This document shows positions 9,114 through 18,935 of a stretch of DNA of 64,000 bases, piece after piece (position 1 is the first letter of the stretch; each line of letters starts with the position of its first letter). Where the stretch lies: positions 48,571-112,570 of the forward strand of contig JAJYVU010000006.1 in assembly GCA_021791875.1 (NCBI GenBank). Direction: 5' to 3'. Both the position numbers and the translations under genes were made by a program. The stretch is from Acidobacteriota bacterium. Lineage in GTDB: Bacteria > Acidobacteriota > Terriglobia > Terriglobales > Acidobacteriaceae. The notes below the pieces were generated by a model, which worked only from the letters and a program-made list of their open reading frames with translations, ran no database searches and was not told the origin of the DNA.

Positions 9114-9641
9114 ATGTCGCGACCCAGCGGACTCTACGCCGTATTCAATACTTCCGAAGGGAAGATCGTCTGCCGCCTCTTCGAGAAGGAGGCCCCCAAG
9201 ACCGTCGCCAATTTCGTCGAACTCGCCGAAGGCAAGCGCGAGTGGACCCACCCCGTCAACCTCAACAAGAGCACCAGCAAGCTCTATGACGGCACCATCT
9301 TCCACCGCGTTATTCCCGACTTCATGATCCAGGGCGGCGACCCCGCCGGAACCGGCATGGGTGGCCCCGGCTACCGGTTTGCAGACGAAACCAAGGGCTC
9401 ACCCCACGGCTTCGACAAGAAGGGCATGCTCGCCATGGCCAACGCCGGGCCCAACACCAACGGCTCGCAGTTCTTCATCACCGTCGCTCCCACCGACTGG
9501 CTCACCGGCCGCCACACCATCTTCGGCGAAGTCGTCGAGGGCCAGGAGATCGCCGATAAAATCTCCCGCGTCCCCCGCAACGGCATGGACAAGCCCCACA
9601 AGGCCGTCGTCATCGAGTCCCTCGTCATCGAGCGCGTCTAA
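9114..9641 (+). CDS. ppiB: cytoplasmic peptidyl-prolyl isomerase (cyclophilin)
   Basis: A 175-residue single-domain cyclophilin that catalyses cis-trans isomerisation of Xaa-Pro bonds. It has no signal peptide. It contains FHRVIPDFMIQGGD, ANAGPNTNGSQFFIT and GRHTIFGEVVEGQEI, the complete bacterial signature. An AGGAG eight bases upstream supports the ATG. It appears to be a duplicate of the preceding exported paralogue, giving one isomerase per compartment. A strong terminator follows 20 bases after the stop. Confidence 0.93.
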   Translation: MSRPSGLYAVFNTSEGKIVCRLFEKEAPKTVANFVELAEGKREWTHPVNLNKSTSKLYDGTIFHRVIPDFMIQGGDPAGTGMGGPGYRFADETKGSPHGFDKKGMLAMANAGPNTNGSQFFITVAPTDWLTGRHTIFGEVVEGQEIADKISRVPRNGMDKPHKAVVIESLVIERV

Positions 9642-9660
9642 ATTCTGAACCCACCTATGC

Positions 9661-9691
9661 AAAAAGGCCCGCATCGCGCGGGCCTTTTCTT
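9661..9691. terminator. bidirectional rho-independent terminator
   Basis: The AAAAGGCCCGC and GCGGGCCTTTT arms form a long G+C-rich stem with a short ATCGC loop, flanked by A-rich and T-rich tracts. It separates the converging cyclophilin operon (+) and mdh (-), so it can end transcripts from both sides. Confidence 0.85.
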
Positions 9692-9732
9692 ATTCTTGCG
9701 CCGATAGGCGCCTTCGTTTGGACGACCAGTCC

Positions 9733-10659
9733 CTAGACGCCAATCACCGCGCAAAGCTCCTTCACCGCAGCCGCGCTCTTCTTCAGTGCAGCATCTTCCT
9801 CGGCCGTCAGCTTGATCTCCACGATCTGCTCCAGTCCCTTCGAGCCCAGCTTGCACGGCACGCCTACATAGTAGCCGCTGATGCCGTACTCGCCCTCAAG
9901 GTACACCGCGCAAGGCAGAATCTTCTTCTTGTCCTTCAGAATCGCTTCCACCATCTCCACCGTGGCCGCCGACGGAGCATAGTATGCGCTGCCCGACTTC
10001 AGATATTTCACAATCTCGGCGCCGCCGTCGCGCGTCCGCTGCACCAGCTGCTCAATCCGCTCTGCGGACATCAGCTCGGTGATCGGAATCCCCGCCACCG
10101 TCGAGTACCGTGGCAGCGGAACCATAGTATCCCCATGGCCGCCCAGTACAAATGCCGTCACGTTCTCCACCGAGACCTTCAGCTCCTCGGCGATAAACGT
10201 CCTGAAGCGCGCCGAGTCCAGCACGCCGGCCATGCCGATCACCCGCTCGCGCGGCAGCTTCGACTGCCGGTATGCCGCCTGCGCCATCGCGTCCAGCGGA
10301 TTCGAAACAATGATCAGGATGCAGTTCGGCGAGTTGGCCACCACCTTGCCCACCACGTCCGACATGATCTTGTAATTCGTGGCCAGCAGATCGTCGCGGC
10401 TCATGCCCGGCTTGCGCGGCAGACCCGCCGTGATGATCACGATGTCCGAGTTCGCCGTATCCGCATAATCGTTCGTTCCAATCACGTGGCTGTCACGCTT
10501 CTCAATCGGCATCGCTTCCAGCAGATCCAGCCCCTTGCCCTGTGGAACGCCCTCGATGATGTCGATCAGAACAACGTCGGCCAGTTCCTTTGAGGCAATC
10601 CAGTGAGCGGCAGTGGCGCCAACATTCCCCGCGCCTACAATCGATACTTTCTTTCGCAT
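9733..10659 (-). CDS. mdh: malate dehydrogenase (LDH-like type)
   Basis: NAD-dependent oxidation of malate to oxaloacetate in the TCA cycle. The 308-residue protein has the nucleotide-binding GAGNVGA at residues 9-15, the substrate-loop Arg in [11 protein letters not shown] (Arg rather than the Gln of lactate dehydrogenase), VLDSARFR, and the catalytic His in GGHGDTMVP. It belongs to the compact LDH-like MDH class rather than the E. coli type. AGAAGGAG lies just upstream of the ATG. It is encoded next to icd on the same strand but separated by 328 bases, so each probably has its own promoter. Confidence 0.95.
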   Translation of the reverse strand: MRKKVSIVGAGNVGATAAHWIASKELADVVLIDIIEGVPQGKGLDLLEAMPIEKRDSHVIGTNDYADTANSDIVIITAGLPRKPGMSRDDLLATNYKIMSDVVGKVVANSPNCILIIVSNPLDAMAQAAYRQSKLPRERVIGMAGVLDSARFRTFIAEELKVSVENVTAFVLGGHGDTMVPLPRYSTVAGIPITELMSAERIEQLVQRTRDGGAEIVKYLKSGSAYYAPSAATVEMVEAILKDKKKILPCAVYLEGEYGISGYYVGVPCKLGSKGLEQIVEIKLTAEEDAALKKSAAAVKELCAVIGV

Positions 10660-10865
10660 GGTGCTCCTTCTGTAATCAGCGGCTCCAGCCGCATGTGATT
10701 TTTTGACGTAATTCCAAGCACGTTGGGGAGGGGCTTCTTCATCCCTGCAAGGGGTGCCGTGCCCACTGTCTCAACTCTCTATTAAACAAGGTTCTACGGA
10801 ATCCTGCAGCGAACCCGTCCCATGCCACGTCTTCTGAAAGAATCAGAAGGCCCGCCGCGCTGCGC

Positions 10866-10936
10866 GGGTGCCCCATACTTTCTTTTCGCGCCGTTCGAAA
10901 AGAAAGTGTGGGCCAAATCGATGCGAAGCATCGACC
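10866..10936 (+). repeat. GGGTGCC double-hairpin repeat, copy 1
   Basis: GGGTGCC is followed by hairpin 1 (arms 10873-10888 and 10896-10911, 16 bp with one G-U type pair) and hairpin 2 (TCGATGC-GAA-GCATCGA, 10918-10934). It lies in the 328-base gap between icd and mdh. I see nothing else in that gap. The first stem is nearly the same as in the copy at 33675, while the second stem differs in sequence yet remains fully paired. Confidence 0.8.
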
Positions 10937-10987
10937 ACGCTCAGCCCACACCTTCTCTGCACGCTCCCCGCAATTCTGGGGCAAGTC

Positions 10988-12388
10988 CTACATATTTTCG
11001 ATCATCTTCGTCGCGAACTCGCTCGTCTTCACCTTCGTCGCGCCTTCCATCTGGCGCTCGAAGTCATACGTCACGAACTTCTGATGAATTGTCTTCTCCA
11101 TGGAAGACTCTATCAGCTTCGCCGCTTCCTTCCAGCCGAGAAACTCGAACATCATCACGCCCGACAGCATCACCGAACCCGGATTGATCACATCCTTGTC
11201 CGCGTACTTCGGAGCCGTCCCATGCGTCGCCTCAAACACCGCATAGCCGTCGCCAATGTTCGCACCCGGAGCAATCCCAAGCCCGCCCACCTGCGCCGCG
11301 CAGGCATCGGAGATGTAATCGCCGTTCAGGTTCGGGCACACCAGGATGCTGTACTCATTCGGACGGGTCACCACCTGCTGGAAAATCGAGTCGGCAATGC
11401 GGTCGTTGATCAGGATCTTCTGCTTCCACTTCCCGCCGCCATGCGACTGCCCGATCGAGTCCAGCACGCCCTTCACCTCGGCGTACAGCGTCTTCCGGAA
11501 CTCATCCGAACCAAACTCCAGACCCGGTTCAATCATCGCAGCGTTCTCTTCCACGGTCAGCTTCGGATTCGCCTCGACGTTGCCCAGGATCCAGCTCTCG
11601 CGCTCGGTCACAACCTGGTCGCGGAACTCTTCCACTGCAACCTCGTAGCCCCACTCCCGGAACGCACCTTCGGTGAACTTCTGGATGTTCCCCTTGTGCA
11701 CCAGCGTCACCGTCTTGCGCCCGTTCGCAATCGCATACTCGATCGCACGCCGCGCCAGCCGCTTCGTCCCGGTAATCGAAATCGGCTTGATGCCCACGCC
11801 CGAATCCGTCCGGATCTTCTTCTTCGCGTCCTTCAGCATCTCGTTATTCAGGAAGTCGATCAGTTTCTTCACTTCAGGCGTTCCCTGCTTGAACTCGATG
11901 CCCGCATACACGTCTTCCGTGTTCTCGCGGAAGATCACCACATTCAGCTTCTCCGGATGCTTCACCGGGCTCGGCACGCCCGAATAGTACTTCACCGGAC
12001 GCACGCACGCATATAGGTCCATCAACTGCCGCAACGCCACGTTCAGCGAGCGAATCCCTCCGCCCACAGGCGTCGTCAGCGGCCCCTTGATGCTCACCCG
12101 CAGGTCCATCGCCGCCTTCACCGAGTCATCCGGCAGCCACGTGTTGAACTCCCGGAAAGCCTTCTCGCCGGCATAAATCTCATACCACTTCACTGAGCGC
12201 TTGCCGCCGTATGCCTTCTCCACTGCCGCGTCGAACACGCGCTGCGAAGCCTTCCAGATGTCGCGCCCCGTACCATCGCCCTCGATAAACGGAATAATCG
12301 GGTGATCCGGAACCTCATATTTGCCGTCAGCATATTGAATCGGCTGTCCGCCTTCGGGCAGCGTATGACCGTTATAACTCGCCTGCAT
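10988..12388 (-). CDS. icd: isocitrate dehydrogenase, NADP-type
   Basis: Oxidative decarboxylation of isocitrate to 2-oxoglutarate. The 466-residue protein aligns with E. coli Icd landmarks: [13 protein letters not shown] with the substrate-binding Ser (the residue phosphorylated in enteric Icd), the Arg of [21 protein letters not shown], and [12 protein letters not shown], whose Lys-Tyr pair is typical of NADP specificity. It is about 50 residues longer than the E. coli enzyme, with extra sequence around [24 protein letters not shown]. The 217-base gap to larB holds no gene I can support. Confidence 0.93.
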   Translation of the reverse strand: MQASYNGHTLPEGGQPIQYADGKYEVPDHPIIPFIEGDGTGRDIWKASQRVFDAAVEKAYGGKRSVKWYEIYAGEKAFREFNTWLPDDSVKAAMDLRVSIKGPLTTPVGGGIRSLNVALRQLMDLYACVRPVKYYSGVPSPVKHPEKLNVVIFRENTEDVYAGIEFKQGTPEVKKLIDFLNNEMLKDAKKKIRTDSGVGIKPISITGTKRLARRAIEYAIANGRKTVTLVHKGNIQKFTEGAFREWGYEVAVEEFRDQVVTERESWILGNVEANPKLTVEENAAMIEPGLEFGSDEFRKTLYAEVKGVLDSIGQSHGGGKWKQKILINDRIADSIFQQVVTRPNEYSILVCPNLNGDYISDACAAQVGGLGIAPGANIGDGYAVFEATHGTAPKYADKDVINPGSVMLSGVMMFEFLGWKEAAKLIESSMEKTIHQKFVTYDFERQMEGATKVKTSEFATKMIENM

Positions 12389-12605
12389 GTGCGTGATACC
12401 TCAAAGGTTGTATGGTGCTGATCAGATCAAACCTAACACCCCCAAAATACCCGTGGCAATGTGCCAAATCACTTACAGGGACGCCAATCGCGGCCATACA
12501 ATGGCGTGGAATCACCTATCTCTGAATCCCACTCTCACTTTCAAGAAAGTTTCTGAATGGCGCCGGAGGCCGGTACGCCCGCGCGCCTGGACGACCAGGG
12601 CCTTC

Positions 12606-13364
12606 TCATGGACGGCCCTGACCCCGAAGCATCATAGCCGCCACATACGCCGCCCCAAATCCGTTATCGATATTCACCACGCACACATTCGGCGCGCACG
12701 AATTCAGCATCCCCAGCAGCGCCGCCAGCCCGCCAAACGCCGCGCCGTAGCCCACACTCGTCGGCACCGCAATCACCGGAGCAGCCACCAGCCCGCCCAC
12801 CACGCTCGGCAGCGCGCCTTCCATCCCTGCGCACACAATCACGGCGCGCGCCCCGGCCAGCGTCTCGTGCTGTGACAAAATCCGGTGCAGCCCCGCTACG
12901 CCCACGTCATACACCCGCTTCACATCGCACTCCAGGTACGCCGCCGTCACCGCCGCCTCTTCGGCCACCGGAATATCGCTCGTCCCCGCGCACACCACCG
13001 CCAGCGGACCATACTTCGGCTTCGCCCCATCCACCGCCAGCGCCACCATCCGCGCCTCGTCGTGGTACTCTGCCGCCGGAACCAGTTCCCGCACCGCCGC
13101 CGCATGCTCCCGCGTCGCGCGCGTCGCCAGCACCGCGCTTCCCGTCGCCGCCATCCGCGCAAAAATCTCCGCCACTTGCTCCGGCGTCTTGCCCGACGAG
13201 TAAATCACCTCCGGCAGCCCCAGACGCAGCGAACGGTGATGGTCAATCTTCGCGAACTCCGTCTCCTCATACGGCAAATGCGCCAGCCGGGCAACAGCCG
13301 CCTCGGGCGAAGCGTTACCCGAGGCCACTTCTTCCAGCAACCGCAGAATCGCCTCGCGCCTCAC
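12606..13364 (-). CDS. larB: LarB, pyridinium-3,5-biscarboxylic acid mononucleotide synthase
   Basis: First enzyme of nickel-pincer nucleotide synthesis: it carboxylates and hydrolyses nicotinic acid adenine dinucleotide. The 252-residue protein shows the family core VVCAGTSDIPVAEEAAVTA, ECDVKRVYDVGVAGLHR, VCAGMEGALPSVVGG and PTSVGYGAAFGG, related to PurE. The GTG start at 13364 overlaps the larC stop (GTGA), which decides between it and longer upstream frames. It is the last gene of a coupled larE-larC-larB operon. Confidence 0.92.
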   Translation of the reverse strand: MRREAILRLLEEVASGNASPEAAVARLAHLPYEETEFAKIDHHRSLRLGLPEVIYSSGKTPEQVAEIFARMAATGSAVLATRATREHAAAVRELVPAAEYHDEARMVALAVDGAKPKYGPLAVVCAGTSDIPVAEEAAVTAAYLECDVKRVYDVGVAGLHRILSQHETLAGARAVIVCAGMEGALPSVVGGLVAAPVIAVPTSVGYGAAFGGLAALLGMLNSCAPNVCVVNIDNGFGAAYVAAMMLRGQGRP

Positions 13365-14710
13365 GCTGTCTCCTCCACCGGACGCACCGGTGCATGTTCG
13401 GCCAGCGCCTCCACTGCAGCCTGCATCACCCACTGCAGCGGAACAGCACGCTCCCGCGCCGCCCGCCGGCAATCCTCATACTCTGGCATCGCGTTGTAAC
13501 GAACGCCTCCCGCGCTCGCCACCTTCACCCGAATCTCTCCATAAGGCGTCTCCACCACGCGAATCTCCCGGTCCAGAATCACCCTCCGCTCTTCGCGCCG
13601 CCGCATGCCCAGCGTCGTCGTCTCGCGAAACAGCAACTCCGTCATCGCATCCGCATCCTGCGGCCGGCAAAGTACCGTCAGCAACGTGCCCATCCGTCCT
13701 TTTTTCATCGTCGCAGGAATCGCCATCACATCCAGCGCGCCTTGCTCCATCGCCATCTCCAGCGCATGCGCCAGTACCTGCGCGGAAGCATCATCCACCG
13801 CGCACTCCAATACAGTAACCGTATCGGTTGCAAATCCCCCGGCTTCAAACGCCGTAGCCCGCGCCTCGCCCACGCTCAACCGCGCCACATTCGGAAAGCC
13901 CTTCGGATTCCGCGTCCCCGCGCCATATCCCACAGCCTCAGCTCGAAAAACAGGCCGTGCCTCGAACCGGCATTTCAGCGCCCGCAGCAGCGCCGCGCCC
14001 GTCGGCGTCGTCGCCTCACCCTCCGGACCAGCAGAATACGTCGGAATGCCCCGCAGCAGCTCCGCCGTCGCCGGAGCAGGCACCGGAAACCTCCCATGCG
14101 CACACTGCACAAACCCGCTGCCCACGTTCACTGCCGACGCATACCATTCCTCCACGCCCATCCCAGAACCCAGCCACGTCAGCCCCACCGCCGAACACAC
14201 AACATCGGTGATCGTGTCCACGTTCCCCACTTCGTGGAAGTGCACATCCTCCACTTCCATCCCGTGAATCTTCGCCTCCGCCTCGGCCAGCAACTCAAAA
14301 GTCTTCAGCGCCAGCCGCCGCGCATCTTCTGCCAGCGAAGCCGCCTCAATCAGCGCCCGAATCTCCTTCCAGTTCCGCCCATGCGCATGATCCTGCTCAT
14401 GCGTATGCCCATGCCCCTCATCATGCTCGTGCGAGTGCCCGTGCCCATGCTCATGCGAGTGCCCATGCTCATGAGAGTGCCCGTGCCGATGCTCCTGCAC
14501 CGCCTCTGCCAGCGCATTCCCAACCAGCACGTCCACCTTCGTCGCCTGGATCCCACTGCGATCCACCGCTTCCATCCGCAAGCTCGCGCCCAGCCCCAGC
14601 GCCGCAGCTGTTTCCTTCAGCAGTTCCGCCGGAACCCCGGCCGCAACCAGCGCGCCCAGCATCATGTCGCCGGAAAGCCCGGCAAAACACTCCAGATATC
14701 CAATTTTCAT
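13361..14710 (-). CDS. larC: LarC, nickel insertion protein for the pincer cofactor
   Basis: CTP-dependent nickel insertase (cyclometallase) completing the nickel-pincer nucleotide. The 449-residue protein starts with the family signature MKIGYLECFAGLSGDMMLGAL and includes FHEVGNVDTITD. A His-rich stretch of about 38 residues (14386-14499), made of repeated HGHSHEHG-like units, is a plausible nickel store. Unlike Lactobacillus plantarum, where LarC1/LarC2 need a programmed frameshift, this is one uninterrupted frame. The ATG at 14710 overlaps the larE TGA, and the stop overlaps the larB GTG. Confidence 0.93.
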   Translation of the reverse strand: MKIGYLECFAGLSGDMMLGALVAAGVPAELLKETAAALGLGASLRMEAVDRSGIQATKVDVLVGNALAEAVQEHRHGHSHEHGHSHEHGHGHSHEHDEGHGHTHEQDHAHGRNWKEIRALIEAASLAEDARRLALKTFELLAEAEAKIHGMEVEDVHFHEVGNVDTITDVVCSAVGLTWLGSGMGVEEWYASAVNVGSGFVQCAHGRFPVPAPATAELLRGIPTYSAGPEGEATTPTGAALLRALKCRFEARPVFRAEAVGYGAGTRNPKGFPNVARLSVGEARATAFEAGGFATDTVTVLECAVDDASAQVLAHALEMAMEQGALDVMAIPATMKKGRMGTLLTVLCRPQDADAMTELLFRETTTLGMRRREERRVILDREIRVVETPYGEIRVKVASAGGVRYNAMPEYEDCRRAARERAVPLQWVMQAAVEALAEHAPVRPVEETA

Positions 14711-15546
14711 AAGCTTTTTACATTGCCCGTCAGGGTCGCAACCGGCAGCAATTCGTTCATCGAGCCGGACCGGTACCCGTCGCAATCCACCGCCACGTAA
14801 TGAAACCCAGCCGCCCGCACCGCCGCCGACATCTTTCGGAAAAACTCCGGCGTCAGCACCGCCGCCATCTCCTCTTCCGCAATTTCAATCCGCGCCATCT
14901 CACCATGGTGCCGCACCCTGAAGCGCCTCAACCCCAGCGCCTGCAACGCATCCTCGGCCTCTTCCACCATGCGCAGCACCTCCGGCGTCACCCTCCGCCC
15001 ATACTCAATCCGTGAGGAAAGGCACGCCGACGCCGGCTTGTCCCATATCCTCAACCCGGCCTCGCGCGCCAGCGCCCGAATCTCCGCCTTGCCCAGCCCC
15101 GCATCGGCCAGCGGCGCCATCACGCGATGCGCTTCCGCCGCCTTCTGCCCGGGCCGAAAATCCTGCCGGTCATCCACGTTCAGCCCATACGCTACCGCCG
15201 CAAACCCGTGCCGCTCGCGCTCGGCCTCCAGCACCGTAAACAGCTCATCCTTACAGTGAAAGCATCGATCCGCCCCGTTTACCGCATACGCTTCCTTGTC
15301 CAGTTCTTCCGTCCGAACCGTCTCCAGCCGAATCCCCTGCTCGGCCGCAAACGCCAGCGCATCGCGATAATGGCTCCGCGCCAGCGACGCCGAATCCGCT
15401 ATCACCGCCAGCGCCCGCTCGCCCAGCACCCGGTTCGCGCACCACGCCAGGTATGCCGAATCAGTCCCGCCCGAGTAGGCAATCATCACGCTGCCCAGCT
15501 CCGCCAGCCGCGATTCAAGCTGCCGCTGTTTCTCTGTCAGAGTCAT
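14707..15546 (-). CDS. larE: LarE, sulfur-transfer enzyme for the pincer cofactor
   Basis: PP-loop ATP pyrophosphatase-type sulfur insertase that converts the two carboxylates of the LarB product to thiocarboxylates. The 279-residue protein has the PP-loop SGGTDSAYL at residues 25-33 and Cys95/Cys98 in RCFHCKDELF. Cys175 in KPASACLSSRIEYG sits where the sacrificial Cys176 of L. plantarum LarE lies. The lack of extra cysteines around it argues for the sacrificial rather than the [4Fe-4S] LarE type. It is the first gene of the operon. No lactate racemase (larA) is present in the window. Confidence 0.92.
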   Translation of the reverse strand: MTLTEKQRQLESRLAELGSVMIAYSGGTDSAYLAWCANRVLGERALAVIADSASLARSHYRDALAFAAEQGIRLETVRTEELDKEAYAVNGADRCFHCKDELFTVLEAERERHGFAAVAYGLNVDDRQDFRPGQKAAEAHRVMAPLADAGLGKAEIRALAREAGLRIWDKPASACLSSRIEYGRRVTPEVLRMVEEAEDALQALGLRRFRVRHHGEMARIEIAEEEMAAVLTPEFFRKMSAAVRAAGFHYVAVDCDGYRSGSMNELLPVATLTGNVKSL

Positions 15547-15587
15547 CTCTTCTCATCGCTATGGTACTCCCCCGCATACCGCGCCGG

Positions 15588-15613
15588 CCCTGCGCGAAGG
15601 CCCTGCGCGAAGG
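15588..15613 (+). repeat. 13-bp tandem duplication
   Basis: CCCTGCGCGAAGG occurs twice back to back (15588-15600 and 15601-15613), followed by another CCCT. It lies in the divergent gap between larE and the TPR gene, where it may have shifted promoter spacing by one unit. Confidence 0.7.
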
Positions 15614-15688
15614 CCCTCCGGACCCGATCTCCACAGCCCCCTGCGCGATTCCTCGCAAACTCCACGCGCGCCGTACTTTAAACTGGAA

Positions 15689-16969
15689 GTGCCCGTGCTT
15701 GAATCAATCCACCCGCTGACGACCGAGGAGCGCGCCGCGCTTCGCCGCCTCATATTTCAGGATGCCGTCGCCCTCATCAGCCTCGTGCTCATCGTCATCA
15801 CCATTTCCGGCCTCACCTACCTCCTTTTCCATTCCTTCAAAGACCATGAGCTTGAGCTTGCTCACCGTTGGCGCCGCCGCGGTGAGGTGGCCCTCGCAAA
15901 GGGCGATCCCAACGTCGCCATTGACGCCCTCCGCTCCGCGCTCGCCTATCAGCCGAACCGCACCACTGAGATTGAGCTCGCCGAAGCGCTTGCCAAAGCC
16001 GGACGCATCCACGAGGCCGTCGCCTATTTCAACACCCTCCGCGACTCCGAACCCGGAAGCGGCATCATCAATCTGCAACTCGCCCGCCTGGCCGCCCGCC
16101 AGAATCAGCAGGCCCTCGCCATCCACTACTACCAGACCGCCCTCGACGGCACCTGGGAAGGCGACGGCTACGACCGCCGCCGCGATGTCCGCCTCGAGCT
16201 GTCGCAATACCTCATCTCCCGGCACGACTTCGGACGCGCCCGCACCCAACTCCTCATCGCGGCAGGCAACGCTCCCAATGAGCCGGCCGTTCTCCTTAAG
16301 ATTGCCGGCATGCTCGAACAGTGCGAGAGCCCTGCGGACGCCCTGCAGATCTACCGCACCCTGGCCAAGCAGCGCGAACCCTCCTGGCAGGCCCTCGCCG
16401 GTGCGGGCCGCACGGCCTATCAGTTGGGCCAGTTCATGCTCGCGCTGCAATATCTCGATCGCGCCCTCTACGCACGCGCCTTCAGCACTCAACCGGCAAC
16501 GGAGCAGACGGCCATTCGCGCCATGCAGTCCACCACGGCGCAAATCCTCGCCCTTTATCCATCCACCGACCTCACCATTCGCGAACGGGCCCGGCGTATC
16601 CTGCATAACGTGGCCATCGCACGGACCCGCTTCAACAGTTGCGAAGCCCCCATCGCCGCTCTCGCAACTGCCGCGCCCACCACTCCTGCTACGCCCAACT
16701 CATCCCCGTTGTTGCCGCCTGCCATTCAGGCCAATCCGCTCCAACAGGCCAATCAGGTCAGCGCGAAGAGTCTCGCCGCCCGGTGGGCCAAGGTGCCGAA
16801 ATATCCAAGCCTCTTCCGCCTGGAGCAAAACCCGCAGATGGAACAGACGCTCATGCAGTTGGTCTACGACACGGAATTGGATGCCGCCACCCGGTGCGGT
16901 CCGCCGCAGGGCAACGATGCCCTGCTCTACAGAATCGCCCAGGCGCCCAACGCGGTGGAGCAACGATGA
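15689..16969 (+). CDS. membrane-anchored TPR protein
   Basis: A 426-residue protein with one N-terminal membrane helix (about residues 24-47, AVALISLVLIVITISGLTYLLF) followed by TPR-like helical repeats (GEVALAKGDPNVAIDALRSALAYQP, AEALAKAGRIHEAVAYFNTL, LARLAARQNQQALAIHYYQTAL). The C-terminal third is Pro/Ala-rich, then a globular end with Cys. The start is GTG at 15689 or GTG at 15695, and a TGGAAG element sits just upstream. The stop overlaps the ClC ATG (ATGA), so it is coupled to the transporter. I infer a scaffolding or assembly role on the membrane. No catalytic motif is visible. Confidence 0.83.
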   Translation: MPVLESIHPLTTEERAALRRLIFQDAVALISLVLIVITISGLTYLLFHSFKDHELELAHRWRRRGEVALAKGDPNVAIDALRSALAYQPNRTTEIELAEALAKAGRIHEAVAYFNTLRDSEPGSGIINLQLARLAARQNQQALAIHYYQTALDGTWEGDGYDRRRDVRLELSQYLISRHDFGRARTQLLIAAGNAPNEPAVLLKIAGMLEQCESPADALQIYRTLAKQREPSWQALAGAGRTAYQLGQFMLALQYLDRALYARAFSTQPATEQTAIRAMQSTTAQILALYPSTDLTIRERARRILHNVAIARTRFNSCEAPIAALATAAPTTPATPNSSPLLPPAIQANPLQQANQVSAKSLAARWAKVPKYPSLFRLEQNPQMEQTLMQLVYDTELDAATRCGPPQGNDALLYRIAQAPNAVEQR

Positions 16970-18726
16970 GCCACTCTTCCGATTCAGCGCGCCCCTCGTT
17001 CTCGCTCGGTGACATCGCACGCGACCGCCTGCGCATCGGCTCCATTGACATTCAAAAGCTCGCCCCCACCCGGGACGAACGCCTCTTTCTCGTCCTTTCC
17101 ATCTTCATTGGTATCCTCTCCGGCCTTCTGGTCGTCGCCTTCCGCGTCGCCATCGAGTGGATCAAGGTCCTTCTGCTCGGCTCTGCCCCTCACCCCGGCC
17201 AGTACCGGCTCATTTTCATGCCCGCTGGCATGGGACTGGTCGTCGCCGCCCTCGTCATGTGGCTTTTCCCCGGCGCGCGCGGCAGCGGGGTCAACCAGAC
17301 CAAGGCCGCCCTCTACGTCTACAACGGCTACATCTCCTTCAAAACCGTCATGGGAAAATTCCTCACCTCGGCCCTCGCCCTGGGCAGTGGACATTCCCTT
17401 GGCCCCGAAGACCCATCTCTCCAGATCGGTGCCGGCGTCGCCTCGGTCATCGCCCGCCGTCTCAGGATGTCCCGCCAGCGCCTGCGCCTTTTCGCGCCCA
17501 TCGGCGCCGCAGCCGGTCTCGCCGCGGCCTTCAACGCTCCCATCTCCGCCGTTCTCTTCGTCATTGAGGAGGTCATCGGCTCCTGGAGCGCCGCTGTTCT
17601 CGGCTCCATCGTCCTCGCCGCCATCTCCAGCGTCGTTGTTGCCCGCCTGTTCTGGGGCGCCGAGCCCATGTTCCACGTTCCCACGGTCGAGCTCCGCGAC
17701 CCCCGCGAGTTGCTCGCGTATGCCGTCCTGGGCGTCATCGGCGGCTTTGTCGCCGTCATCTTCGCCACCACCCTCGGCTATCTCCGTCCCCGCCTCCGCA
17801 ATCTCCCGCGCTGGACCCTCATTTGCCAGCCGGCCCTCGCTGGCCTCCTGGTCGGAGCCATTGGCTTCTTCGGTTTTCCCCAGGTCATGGGTGTCGGTTA
17901 TGGCGTCATCGACCAGGCCATGCACGCCGAGTTCACATGGCAGGTCCTGTTCGCCCTCGCCTTTCTCAAGCTCCTCGCCACCACCATGTCATTCTCCAGC
18001 GGAACCCCAGGTGGCATGTTCGCCCCCACGCTCTTCATCGGCGCCATGCTCGGCGCGGCCGTCGGCACCTTCGAGAAGCTCTTCTTCCCCCACCTCGCCG
18101 GAAGCGTCGGCTCCTACGCTCTCGTTGGCATGGGTGTCCTCTTTGCCGGATTCCTCCGTGTGCCGCTCACCTCGGTCTTCATGGTGCTGGAGGTCAGCGG
18201 CAACTACTCCATCATTCTCCCGGTCATTCTGTCCAACACCATCGCCTACCTTATCTCGCGCAGCCTGCAGCCGGTCCCCATCTTTGAAGTCTTCTCGCAC
18301 CAGGACGGCCTCCACCTGCCCTCCATGGAAGAGCAGCGTGACGAGGTTCACCTGCACATAGAAGACGCTCTCCGCCCCGTCGATGTACCCATCCTCAACG
18401 GCTCCGATACGCTCGCCAAAGCCTCCCAGACCTTCGCTTCCTCCGGTTTCGACACGCTGCTCGTCAAAATGTGGGATCAGAACTGGTACGCTCTCACTCG
18501 CGAAGAACTCACTGGTCTTGAAGCCCTCCAAAAGCCTGAGACCACACTCGAAGTCGCTGTTCGCAAAGACCGCATCCCTGAGCTCTACCCCGATCTCCCC
18601 CTCGATAGCGCCTTGCCCTGCTTCGCAAGATGGCGGGTGCTGCCCATTCAGAACCGCGCCACCCACGGCACCCTGGAAGGCATCCTCACCGAGCGTGATG
18701 TGCTCGACCGTTACCAGGAACGATGA
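16966..18726 (+). CDS. ClC-family chloride channel/antiporter with CBS domains
   Basis: Predicted Cl-/H+ antiporter or channel of 586 residues. The ClC core shows GSGVNQTKAAL (the GSGIP filter region), GHSLGPEDPSLQIGAG (equivalent of GREGP, keeping the gating Glu as GPEDP) and GTPGGMFAPTLFIGA (GxFxP). About 150 C-terminal residues (from 18300) form a CBS pair, a typical nucleotide-responsive regulatory module. The ATG at 16966 is set by the ATGA overlap with the TPR gene. Its neighbours are a TPR membrane protein and, downstream, a kinase-like/KdpD-like pair, suggesting ion or osmotic homeostasis. Confidence 0.92.
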   Translation: MSHSSDSARPSFSLGDIARDRLRIGSIDIQKLAPTRDERLFLVLSIFIGILSGLLVVAFRVAIEWIKVLLLGSAPHPGQYRLIFMPAGMGLVVAALVMWLFPGARGSGVNQTKAALYVYNGYISFKTVMGKFLTSALALGSGHSLGPEDPSLQIGAGVASVIARRLRMSRQRLRLFAPIGAAAGLAAAFNAPISAVLFVIEEVIGSWSAAVLGSIVLAAISSVVVARLFWGAEPMFHVPTVELRDPRELLAYAVLGVIGGFVAVIFATTLGYLRPRLRNLPRWTLICQPALAGLLVGAIGFFGFPQVMGVGYGVIDQAMHAEFTWQVLFALAFLKLLATTMSFSSGTPGGMFAPTLFIGAMLGAAVGTFEKLFFPHLAGSVGSYALVGMGVLFAGFLRVPLTSVFMVLEVSGNYSIILPVILSNTIAYLISRSLQPVPIFEVFSHQDGLHLPSMEEQRDEVHLHIEDALRPVDVPILNGSDTLAKASQTFASSGFDTLLVKMWDQNWYALTREELTGLEALQKPETTLEVAVRKDRIPELYPDLPLDSALPCFARWRVLPIQNRATHGTLEGILTERDVLDRYQER

Positions 18727-18935
18727 TGCTTCCAGTTCCGGCGCCACTTCCGCTCCTGCACCAGTACAATGGCACTTGATGGCTGATTCGCTGGAGGGAA
18801 AGCACCTTTCGGCAGCGCGGTCACCTGGAGGATACTCGGAAGCTCGCTCATCGGTGGCAGCCACATGCGGTCACTCGCAGGGACCGGTGCGCTGCCTTTG
18901 AGACTGCAATAAACATAAGGATTCTCGTTCGACCT

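Noticed and set aside
14386..14499. Short tandem repeats resembling a CRISPR or minisatellite
   Set aside because: They encode the His-rich segment of LarC in frame. There are no spacers of constant length and no cas genes.
12872..14800. Long plus-strand frame (642 codons) through the lar region
   Set aside because: Antisense to larC and larB, which match known families. Composition (Pro/Arg/His-rich) is typical of shadow frames in GC-rich DNA.
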